Virus record (IMG/VR): IMGVR_UViG_3300039106_000401
Location: 1 to 41,550 of that record
DNA length: 41,550 nucleotides
Strand: one strand, 5' to 3'
Source of the DNA: a virus
In this document: one piece after another, positions 6,404 through 13,514 of the stretch
How the letters are laid out: the number at the start of each line of letters is the position of its first letter
How positions within the stretch are numbered: position 1 is the stretch's first letter
Notes under the pieces: generated by a model
The model's input: the letters and a program-made list of their open reading frames with translations, nothing else
What the model was told of the DNA's origin: nothing
Databases searched by the model: none
Program-made: the position numbers and the translations under genes

Positions 6404-6880
6404 ATGGCAACAGTAGATAAAGACTTTAAGGTAAAGAATGGCTTAAACGTAGCCACAACAGGTACCTTTGGTGGAGTAGTTACAGTTGCCACCCCGACTC
6501 AAAATGCACACGCAACAACTAAGTTATATGTTGATACCGCTATTAGTGGAATTGTTTCAAACGTTCTTCCAACGGAATCAACTGCTCCAGTTTCACCAGT
6601 AGATGGTCAAGTATACTTTGATACAGTCACAAGACATCTTTCAATATATTCAACGGATGCTGCAGACTGGATCATGATTGCTACTTTTGATGATACTGCA
6701 AACTTGAGACAACATATTCATGATACTGCAATTGATGGAACGGGACTTATTACTACCGTTTTTCAAGATGCAGGAGCATATGATGATGTATTCTCTTCAA
6801 CACAAATTGCAGGGTTTTATGACACAGTAGAGTGGTTAACTAGTTATGATGGCGGAAATCCGTTAGATAACTTTAATTAA
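6404..6880 (+). CDS. Short tail-fibre-like protein, 158 aa
   Basis: It begins MATVDKDFKVKNGLNV, nearly identical to the neighbour at 4121, so the attachment or chaperone-contact N-terminus has been duplicated. Next come THE NAHATTKLYVDTAISG element (an ATKxYVD-type fibre repeat), PVDGQVYFDTVTRHLSIYS, typical of the DGxxxxDTxTxxLxxY module of phage fibres, and a unique acidic C-terminus. The ribosome site is AGGGGG at 6 bases. It may be a second, minor fibre or a spacer, or a swapped receptor tip. The gene's 3' flank contains the promoter for the next fibre. Confidence 0.75.
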   Translation: MATVDKDFKVKNGLNVATTGTFGGVVTVATPTQNAHATTKLYVDTAISGIVSNVLPTESTAPVSPVDGQVYFDTVTRHLSIYSTDAADWIMIATFDDTANLRQHIHDTAIDGTGLITTVFQDAGAYDDVFSSTQIAGFYDTVEWLTSYDGGNPLDNFN

Positions 6881-6885
6881 TCATA

Positions 6886-6894
6886 TGTTATAAT
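6886..6894 (+). promoter_or_regulatory. Extended -10 promoter for the 6927 fibre gene
   Basis: TGTTATAAT with the hexamer at 6889-6894, 32 bases before ATG 6927. The leader contains the ribosome site CTAGGGGGA. Confidence 0.6.
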
Positions 6895-6926
6895 AAATAA
6901 AGAATAAAATCTAGGGGGATTTAATT

Positions 6927-9326
6927 ATGGCAACAAGAATGCAACAGAGACGAGGCACTGCAGCCCAATGGATATCAACAAATAGTGGCAATGGTCCAAT
7001 TCTTGCAGCGGGAGAAATCGGTTATGAGTCAGATACCAATAAGTTTAAAATTGGTGATGGCACAAACCACTGGATCAACCTTGATTACTTTATGGATGCA
7101 GACAGCACAACAAACCCCCAATTTGGCTCAAACATTAAATTTGAAGGTGCTACAGCAAATGCTTTTGAAACCACCCTAGCAGTAGTAGACCCTACAGCAG
7201 ATCGGACCATCACTCTTCCAGATTCTACTGGTACAGTTGTTCTTGCAGATGGCAGCGGTAACGTAACAGTTTCTGGTAATTTAACAGTTCAAGGAACAAC
7301 AACAACTATTGATAGTTCTACAATTGCAGTTACAAATTCGTTTGTATTTGAAGGTTCTACTGCTAATGACTATGAAACAACTCTTACAGTTACAGAACCC
7401 ACAGCAGATCGTACTCTTACACTTCAAGACGCAACTGGAACAATAGCACTTACTGCAGATGTTGTAACTCACGCAAACCTTACACTAGCACACGGTGCAT
7501 CTGGTGCGGTAGTTGGTACAACAAACGAACAAACTCTTACAAATAAAACACTTACAAGTCCAATAATTAATATGCCAACAGTTAGTGGTCTTGTCCTTAA
7601 TGACTCAAGCATTATGTTTGAAGGCTCTACAGCAGATGATTTTGAAACTGCTTTAGCAGTAGTAAACCCCACAGCAGACCGTGTTATTACTCTTCCAGAT
7701 GCAACAGGAACAGTAATTACAACAGGAAATGCTAGTGATTTAATTTTTAATACTAATATTGTTTTTGAAGGTGCTACAGCAAATGATTTTGAAACCACAT
7801 TAGCAGTAACAGATCCTACAGCAGATCGTACGATTGCTCTTCCAGATGCATCTGGCACAGTAGCACTTACTGCAGATATTGCTACACATGAGTCAGACAC
7901 AACAACCGTTCACGGTATTGCAGATACAGCAGATCTTGTAACAAAATCAGGCACACAAACCCTAGGAGGAGCAAAGACATTTACTGGAGATACTGTTCTT
8001 CCTGTAAATACCTCAATTGGAACCGTAACCTCTACTGAAATTGGGTATCTTGATGGAGTAACTTCTGCTATTCAAACTCAAATTGATGCAAAAGCACCAT
8101 TAGCCTCTCCTACATTTACAGGCACAGTAACTCTTCCCGCTAATACAATTTCACAGTCTATGATGGCAGATGACTCAGTTGGTACAAATGAAATTGGTGG
8201 ATTAGCAGTTACAGAAGCAAAGATTGCAGATGGAGCAGTAACTTCAGTAAAGATTGCAAATGGAACAATTGTTGATGGAGATATTAATGCATCAGCAGCA
8301 ATTGCACAGTCTAAAGTTGCAGATTTAACTACAGATCTTGCTGCAAAACTAGCACTTGCTGGTGGAACAATGACTGGAGCCCTAACACTTTCAGGTGCAC
8401 CTACATCTAACTTACACGCAGCAACAAAAGCATATGTAGATGGATTAGCAGCAGGAATTAACTTCCATCAACCAGTAGTTGCAGCAACAACAGGAAATCT
8501 TGCAGGTACATATAATAATGGAACAAGTGGAGTTGGAGCAACATTAACAAAAGCATCAAATGGTGCAATTGGTACAATTGATGGTGCAACTGTTGCTGCT
8601 GGAGATAGAATTCTTCTTCGTGCACAAACAGATACAACAGAAAACGGTATTTATACAATTACTGCAGTTGGAAGCGTGTCAGTTCCTTGGCAGATTACTC
8701 GTGCAACAGATGCCGATAATAATCCTTCTGGAGAACTTGCAACTGGAGACTTTACCTTTGTAACTGGTGGATCTACAAACATTGCAAAAGGATTTATTCT
8801 TAGCACAACAGGAACAATTACAATTGGTACAACTGCTGTAACCTATACACAATTTAATGCTTCAGAAGCAGTTACTGCAGGAACAAATATTTCTAAGGTT
8901 GGATCAACTATTGCAGTTATTGATGCACCAACATTCTCAGGACTAGTTACTGCATCAGCAACTGGTGTAGCATTTTCTGACGGTACACAAACTAAAGAAG
9001 GTGTACCATCAAGAACAGCAATTAGTACAATAACAGATACATACAACTTATCTACTGGTGGAGTAGCACTAAGAGATAGTTTAGTGGAATGTAACAAAGC
9101 AACTGGCTTTACTATCACAATCCCACTAAATTCTACAACTCCATTCCCAGTAGGAACATCTATTGATTTTCTTCAAATTGGGGCTGGACAGGTTACATTT
9201 GATAAAGCAGTAGGAGTAACATTGAATGCCACTCCAGGCTTTAAACTACGTTCTCAATGGTCTTCTGCAACTTTATTTAAACGAGCAACAGACAGTTGGG
9301 TATTAATGGGAGATTTGTCAGCATAA
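6927..9326 (+). CDS. Tail fibre with Mtd-like N-terminal domain, 799 aa
   Basis: The start MATRMQQRRGTAAQW, then ILAAGEIGYESDTNKFKIGD and WINLDYF, is the Mtd_N-type head found on many receptor-binding fibres. It is followed by four copies of a 35-residue unit, FEGATANAFETTLAVVDPTA with DRTITLPDSTGTV and variants (about residues 70-325), an EIGYLDGVTSAIQTQ unit, ALAGGTMTGAL with HAATKAYVD (about 475-510), and AAGDRILLRAQTDTTENGIY. The C-terminal 100 residues (AISTITDTYNLSTGG to the end) form a separate beta domain ending SWVLMGDLSA. No reverse transcriptase or template repeat is present, so this is not a visible diversity-generating system. The ribosome site is TAGGGGGA, with a promoter at 6886. 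Confidence 0.85.
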   Translation: MATRMQQRRGTAAQWISTNSGNGPILAAGEIGYESDTNKFKIGDGTNHWINLDYFMDADSTTNPQFGSNIKFEGATANAFETTLAVVDPTADRTITLPDSTGTVVLADGSGNVTVSGNLTVQGTTTTIDSSTIAVTNSFVFEGSTANDYETTLTVTEPTADRTLTLQDATGTIALTADVVTHANLTLAHGASGAVVGTTNEQTLTNKTLTSPIINMPTVSGLVLNDSSIMFEGSTADDFETALAVVNPTADRVITLPDATGTVITTGNASDLIFNTNIVFEGATANDFETTLAVTDPTADRTIALPDASGTVALTADIATHESDTTTVHGIADTADLVTKSGTQTLGGAKTFTGDTVLPVNTSIGTVTSTEIGYLDGVTSAIQTQIDAKAPLASPTFTGTVTLPANTISQSMMADDSVGTNEIGGLAVTEAKIADGAVTSVKIANGTIVDGDINASAAIAQSKVADLTTDLAAKLALAGGTMTGALTLSGAPTSNLHAATKAYVDGLAAGINFHQPVVAATTGNLAGTYNNGTSGVGATLTKASNGAIGTIDGATVAAGDRILLRAQTDTTENGIYTITAVGSVSVPWQITRATDADNNPSGELATGDFTFVTGGSTNIAKGFILSTTGTITIGTTAVTYTQFNASEAVTAGTNISKVGSTIAVIDAPTFSGLVTASATGVAFSDGTQTKEGVPSRTAISTITDTYNLSTGGVALRDSLVECNKATGFTITIPLNSTTPFPVGTSIDFLQIGAGQVTFDKAVGVTLNATPGFKLRSQWSSATLFKRATDSWVLMGDLSA

Positions 9327-9331
9327 TATTT

Positions 9332-9340
9332 TGATATAAT
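9332..9340 (+). promoter_or_regulatory. Extended -10 promoter for the 9364 gene
   Basis: TGATATAAT with the hexamer at 9335-9340, 23 bases before ATG 9364. The leader is about 16 bases and holds AAAAAGGAG. Confidence 0.6.
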
Positions 9341-9363
9341 AGAAAAGAAAAAGGAGTAACAAG

Positions 9364-10599
9364 ATGGCAACTAGAGGTAAAGGAATTAAAGCATCCGCAC
9401 AGGATAACTTTCTTGCTCCAAATGCACCAACAATAGGAACAGCAACAGATGTTGGAACTGCACGTGCATATAATAATGGTGCTGCAACTGTTACCTTTAC
9501 TCCAGCAACTTCAGGAAATGCTTCTGTAGTAACTGGATATACTGCTACATCATCTCCAGGATCTTTTACTGGAACATCAACAACCTCCCCAATTACAGTT
9601 ACTGGACTTCAATCAAACACAGCATATACATTTACGGTAGTAGCAAATAGTCCTTATGGATCATCTTCTGCATCAAGTGCAACCGCTTCTATGACTGCAA
9701 CAACAGTTCCTCAAGCACCAACAATTGGAACTACTACAACAACTGGGGATCCAGCACAAGATACAGTTAACTGGACAATTAATGCTACTGGTGGGAAGGC
9801 AATTACTGGTCATACAGTCGTTTCTTCTGATGGACCAACATATGCTGTTGGAGCAGCAGTTACATCAAGAGTAGTTGCAGAAACTGCGGGTACATCACAA
9901 TATTATTATGTATATGCAACAAATGATAATGGAAACTCAGCAAACTCATCAAACTCTAATACAGTAACAACACCTTCTCCCTTCTCTGCCTTTGGCGCTT
10001 TCGGTGCCTTCGGTGCTTTTGCTGCTTTCGGTGCCTTCGGTGCTTTTGCTGCTTTCGGTGCCTTCGGTGCTTTTGTTGCCTTTGGTGCATTTGGTGCTTT
10101 CTCTGCTTTCGGTGCTTTCTCTGCTCACAGTTGGGGAGATTCAATTGCAATTCAAACAAAAGTATTAACGCCAACAGGTACTAAGTTTATTGAAGATTTA
10201 GTTGTTGGAGATGTTTTATATGCAATGGATTTAGGTGGAGATACAACAACAAATTGGACAGAGTGGACATCCTCTGACATAGATTTAACAAATGATCGTG
10301 TTGTCGAAACAACTGTTATGTCTATAATTCCAGGAAATGCTGATAATTTTATTTCTATTAACGGAACATTGTATACACCTGCACACTATGTTCTAGTTAA
10401 AAAAGATGGAGTTACAAAATTTTTAAAAACACCAGAAATAGATACTACCTATGAAGTTTATCATTATGCAGAAGAAACATGGATGCCTATTACAGCAATT
10501 GAAAATGTAGGAGTTAATATGGACAAAATATCTATTAACTGTGAACCATATGATAACTTCTTTACTGAAAATATGCTTGTTTTTGACCGACCAGATTAA
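9364..10599 (+). CDS. Fibronectin-III / GAF-repeat / Hint-like virion protein
   Basis: The 411-residue product has four parts. Residues about 20-115 and 116-204 are two fibronectin type III-like domains (VTFTPATSGNASVVTGYTA, ITVTGLQSNTAYTFTVVA). Residues about 205-255 are a period-3 run of xAF triplets (mostly GAF, some AAF, SAF, VAF). Residues about 256-411 resemble a Hint (hedgehog/intein) domain: KVLTPTGTKFIEDLVVGDVL, then INGTLYTPAHYVLV, then NFFTENMLVFD. Active Hint domains start with Cys (sometimes Ser) and often end in His-Asn. Here S260 sits at that start and VFD replaces VHN, so splicing looks unlikely, though N-terminal cleavage is conceivable. It is the last gene of the fibre array and is probably a surface-exposed, sugar- or cell-binding appendage. 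The ribosome site is AAGGAG. Confidence 0.75.
   Translation: MATRGKGIKASAQDNFLAPNAPTIGTATDVGTARAYNNGAATVTFTPATSGNASVVTGYTATSSPGSFTGTSTTSPITVTGLQSNTAYTFTVVANSPYGSSSASSATASMTATTVPQAPTIGTTTTTGDPAQDTVNWTINATGGKAITGHTVVSSDGPTYAVGAAVTSRVVAETAGTSQYYYVYATNDNGNSANSSNSNTVTTPSPFSAFGAFGAFGAFAAFGAFGAFAAFGAFGAFVAFGAFGAFSAFGAFSAHSWGDSIAIQTKVLTPTGTKFIEDLVVGDVLYAMDLGGDTTTNWTEWTSSDIDLTNDRVVETTVMSIIPGNADNFISINGTLYTPAHYVLVKKDGVTKFLKTPEIDTTYEVYHYAEETWMPITAIENVGVNMDKISINCEPYDNFFTENMLVFDRPD
9997..10077 (+). repeat. Three 27-bp tandem repeats encoding AFGAFGAFA
   Basis: GCTTTCGGTGCCTTCGGTGC followed by TTTTGCT is present at 9997-10023 and 10024-10050, and with one change at 10051-10077. It sits within a longer, more degenerate GAF-coding run (about 9985-10128). 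The run is richer in G and C than the flanks. Confidence 0.9.
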
Positions 10600-10608
10600 T
10601 GCTATAAT
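10600..10608 (+). promoter_or_regulatory. Extended -10 promoter, leaderless start at 10615
   Basis: TGCTATAAT with the hexamer at 10603-10608, six bases before ATG 10615. It overlaps the stop of the previous gene by none of its hexamer bases. There is no Shine-Dalgarno. Confidence 0.7.
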
Positions 10609-10614
10609 TTATAA

Positions 10615-11331
10615 ATGGAAGAAAGCAAAAAAATATCATTTAATTACCTATATCCAAAAATGATTGATGTTTTTCCTGCACCAATACCAATGTCAAAAAA
10701 TATTCCGCAATGGTATAAAGATCAACCCAGTTATATTGTACAAGAAAATCAACCTGTTGATGGAGTAACAATAAAAGGTTGTCAAGCAATTTTTGATATG
10801 ATTACTACTGGATATTTATTGTTATGTCCAGTAGACATAGAGATTGATACAACTGAAAATAATAAAATTTTTAAGATATCAGAAGAATACAAAAACTTAA
10901 GGCCTCCCCTTATTGGTGATCATGACATGAAACAAATATCTCATTATCCATTTAATAATAATTTTTTTACAGACTATTTGTTTAGAGTTAAGATGGCTTG
11001 GGTAGTAGGAACAGAAAAAGGATATAGTTGTTTATTTATGGAGCCACAACACCAAGATTATATTCCGCTGCATGCAGTTTCTGCAATTATTGATACAGAC
11101 ACTCTTCTATCAGATGGTTTGTTTTCATTTTTTGTAGATAAAGGATTTAAGGGAACAATTAAAAAAGGAACTCCATTAGTTCAAGTATTTCCATTTAAAA
11201 GAGATGATTGGGTTGCAGATTTTAATAAAAATTTTGATTTTAATATTATAGTTGAACAAAGAAAAAAAATTAGAAGTTTATTTATTGGTGGATATAAAAA
11301 ATTTTATTGGCATAAAAAAAGTTATAAATAG
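10615..11331 (+). CDS. Conserved phage protein of unknown function, 238 aa
   Basis: The product begins MEESKKISFNYLYPKMIDVF, then PAPIPMSKNIPQWYKD and GVTIKGCQAIFDMITTGYLL. The second half has a beta-rich core (FRVKMAWVVGTEKGYSCLFM, then EPQHQ, PLHAVSAIIDTDTL) and a KGTIKKGTPLVQVFPFKRDDW block. The layout, with a substrate-sized pocket region and a 'KGTPLVQ.FPF' strand, reminds me of DUF6065-like proteins, found in many marine phages and bacteria without a known activity; that link is tentative. There is no signal peptide or membrane segment. The mRNA is probably leaderless. It lies between the fibre array and the ribonucleotide reductase gene and is separated from the latter by a 110-base gap. 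Confidence 0.75.
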   Translation: MEESKKISFNYLYPKMIDVFPAPIPMSKNIPQWYKDQPSYIVQENQPVDGVTIKGCQAIFDMITTGYLLLCPVDIEIDTTENNKIFKISEEYKNLRPPLIGDHDMKQISHYPFNNNFFTDYLFRVKMAWVVGTEKGYSCLFMEPQHQDYIPLHAVSAIIDTDTLLSDGLFSFFVDKGFKGTIKKGTPLVQVFPFKRDDWVADFNKNFDFNIIVEQRKKIRSLFIGGYKKFYWHKKSYK

Positions 11332-11373
11332 TTTCTTTAAAGTAAAATCTCTACCTATTCTAAACATTAAGAG

Positions 11374-11402
11374 TTTACAAAAACTAAAAACTCTGCTACA
11401 AT
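11374..11402 (+). promoter_or_regulatory. Promoter of the ribonucleotide reductase gene (-35 and extended -10)
   Basis: TTTACA at 11374-11379, a 17 bp spacer, and TGCTACAAT with the hexamer at 11397-11402. It is the only promoter in the window with a good -35. The leader of about 33 bases holds TTAGGAGA before ATG 11442; there is no room for a cobalamin riboswitch. Confidence 0.65.
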
Positions 11403-11441
11403 TAGTTATCGTTTAAAATTTATTTAATTAGGAGATTTATT

Positions 11442-13481
11442 ATGTCTGAAGTATTTTCTTTTCGCTTTTCTGATGATTTTGTAAACAAATATATTGAAAT
11501 TGAGCCACCATTTGGGTTCAAAGATGCAGGTGGAAACTCATTAGGAGAGATTACATTTGTTCGCACATACTCTCGTGTCAAAGATGATGGAACTAAGGAA
11601 AGATGGTATGAGGTTTGTAAAAGAGTAATCGAGGGTATGTACTCAGTACAGAAGAATCATGCAAAAGAAAACAGACTGCCTTGGAATGACTATAAAGCAC
11701 AAAAATCAGCACAAGAAGCATATGATCGTATGTTTAATCTCAAATGGACTCCACCAGGAAGAGGTCTTTGGGCTTTTGGAACTCCAATGACAATGGAAAA
11801 GAAAAACTCTGCTTCTCTTCAAAACTGTGCAATGGTTTCAACCAGAGACATTGATCGCAATGATCCTGGATCTTTGTTTGCGTGGGTAATGGACGCATTA
11901 ATGCTTGGAATTGGGGTTGGTTTTGACACGGTAGGTCAAGAAAAAGATCTATCTATTTATGCACCAACAGAGCCAGCATCTGTATATGATATTCCAGATA
12001 CTCGTGAAGGTTGGGTAGAATCCGTTAGACTTTTACTCAATTCATTCTTAAGAGCAAATCAACCAATTCAAGAATTTAACTATGATTTGATCCGTCCTCT
12101 AGGAGCCCCAATTAAGGGCTTTGGTGGGGTTGCAAGCGGTCCAAAACCATTAATAGATCTACATACAATGATCCGTAAAGTAATTGGTTCTAGAGCAGGA
12201 GAGAAGTTAGACTCTAGAGCAATTGTAGATATTGTAAACCTTATTGGAACATGTGTTGTTTCTGGAAATGTTCGCAGATCTGCAACCCTTGCTCTTGGAA
12301 ATCCAAACGATAAAGACTTTATTAATCTTAAAAACTCAGAAGTATTTCCAGATCGCAACTCATTTGATTCAGAAAGTCCAGGATGGGCATGGATGAGCAA
12401 TAACTCTATTGCTGCTGAAGTTGGAACTCATTACGAAGATTATGTAGATTTAATTGCAGATAATGGAGAGCCTGGTTTTATTTGGCTTGATGTTGCAAGA
12501 AATTATGGAAGACTAGCAGATCCAGCAGATGGAAAAGATTATCGTGTTATGGGATTCAATCCATGTGCAGAACAACCATTAGAATCTTATGAACTTTGTA
12601 CGCTTGTTGAAGTTCATTTAAATCGTCACACAGATAAAGAAGATTTTATGCGTACCTTAAAATTTGCATATCTTTATGGAAAAACTGTAACATTGCTTCC
12701 AACACATTGGCAAATTACAAACGGTATTATGCAAAGAAACCGCAGAATTGGAACATCCCTAACTGGAATTGCATCTTTTACTGATATCAATGGAATGCCA
12801 ACAACAAGAGAGTGGATGGACGAAGGATATAATAAAATTCGCCATTATGATAAGCAATATTCAGAATGGCTATGTGTTCGTGAATCAATTCGTGTAACTA
12901 CCGTAAAACCTTCAGGATCTGTCTCATTACTTTCTGGAGCATCTCCAGGAGTTCATTGGTCTGTTGGTGGAGAATATTTCTTACGTGCAATTCGTTTTGG
13001 AAATACAGACCCAATGTTGCACTTATTTAAAGCAGCAGGGTATAAAATTGAAGATGATTTAGTATCAGCAAATACTAGTGTAGTATACTTCCCAGTGTCT
13101 TCAGGACACCCAAGATCAGAGAAGGATGTAAGTCTTTTTGAAAAGATTGGTCTTGCTGCAACGACACAAAAGTATTGGTCAGATAATGGAGTCTCTGTAA
13201 CTTTATCTTTTGACAAAGAAACAGAAACAAAGCATATTGCTCCAGCACTTCATATGTATGAAGGTCAGTTAAAAGCAGTTTCATTCCTTCCAATGGGAAA
13301 TCATACTTATCCACAACAGCCATACACACAAATTACTAAAGAAGAGTATGATGTTTATGTTGGCAAGATTGCTCACATTAACTTTGATGCAATTTATGAC
13401 GGTATTGAGAATCTTGATTCCGTTGGAGAAATGTACTGCACTACAGATTATTGTGAAATTAAGGTAGAGACTGGTAACTAA
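11442..13481 (+). CDS. nrdJ: Class II (adenosylcobalamin-dependent) ribonucleoside-triphosphate reductase
   Basis: The 679-residue product matches the monomeric B12-dependent reductase family (Lactobacillus-type enzyme, about 740 aa). C129 (SLQNCAMVS) and C386 (SYELCTLVE) form the reducible pair. C375 and E377 in FNPCAEQPLE are the thiyl-radical cysteine and the acid. C666 and C671 near the end (YCTTDYC) are the C-terminal shuttle pair. GNVRRSATLALG and TVKPSGSVSLLSG are family hallmarks of the barrel. It reduces ribonucleotides to deoxyribonucleotides for phage DNA synthesis and needs no oxygen or partner subunit, but depends on host cobalamin. It stands alone amid structural genes with its own promoter and an AGGAGA site. 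No intein or truncation of the catalytic core is seen. Confidence 0.95.
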   Translation: MSEVFSFRFSDDFVNKYIEIEPPFGFKDAGGNSLGEITFVRTYSRVKDDGTKERWYEVCKRVIEGMYSVQKNHAKENRLPWNDYKAQKSAQEAYDRMFNLKWTPPGRGLWAFGTPMTMEKKNSASLQNCAMVSTRDIDRNDPGSLFAWVMDALMLGIGVGFDTVGQEKDLSIYAPTEPASVYDIPDTREGWVESVRLLLNSFLRANQPIQEFNYDLIRPLGAPIKGFGGVASGPKPLIDLHTMIRKVIGSRAGEKLDSRAIVDIVNLIGTCVVSGNVRRSATLALGNPNDKDFINLKNSEVFPDRNSFDSESPGWAWMSNNSIAAEVGTHYEDYVDLIADNGEPGFIWLDVARNYGRLADPADGKDYRVMGFNPCAEQPLESYELCTLVEVHLNRHTDKEDFMRTLKFAYLYGKTVTLLPTHWQITNGIMQRNRRIGTSLTGIASFTDINGMPTTREWMDEGYNKIRHYDKQYSEWLCVRESIRVTTVKPSGSVSLLSGASPGVHWSVGGEYFLRAIRFGNTDPMLHLFKAAGYKIEDDLVSANTSVVYFPVSSGHPRSEKDVSLFEKIGLAATTQKYWSDNGVSVTLSFDKETETKHIAPALHMYEGQLKAVSFLPMGNHTYPQQPYTQITKEEYDVYVGKIAHINFDAIYDGIENLDSVGEMYCTTDYCEIKVETGN

Positions 13482-13496
13482 AATTAAGCCTTAGTG

Positions 13497-13505
13497 TGGT
13501 AAAAT
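13497..13505 (+). promoter_or_regulatory. Extended -10 promoter, near-leaderless start at 13515
   Basis: TGGTAAAAT with the hexamer at 13500-13505, nine bases before ATG 13515. The 5' leader would be 0-3 bases; there is no Shine-Dalgarno. Confidence 0.55.
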
Positions 13506-13514
13506 AGATTAATA

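Noticed and set aside
7469-7900. Minus-strand open frames within the fibre and tape measure genes (also 5740-6039, 27282-27680, 30984-31382)
   Set aside because: They are antisense to clear repeat-containing coding sequence, lack ribosome sites and have skewed composition typical of shadows.
6927-9326. Diversity-generating retroelement suggested by the Mtd-like N-terminus
   Set aside because: No reverse transcriptase, template repeat or AAY-rich variable repeat is present in the window; Mtd_N is a common fibre head.
9997-10077. CRISPR-like repeat array
   Set aside because: The units are contiguous, in frame and encode a peptide repeat, with no spacers. The same holds for 1-102.
11331-11441. 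Cobalamin riboswitch upstream of the B12-dependent reductase
   Set aside because: The transcribed leader is only about 33 bases, too short, and has no B12-box-like sequence.
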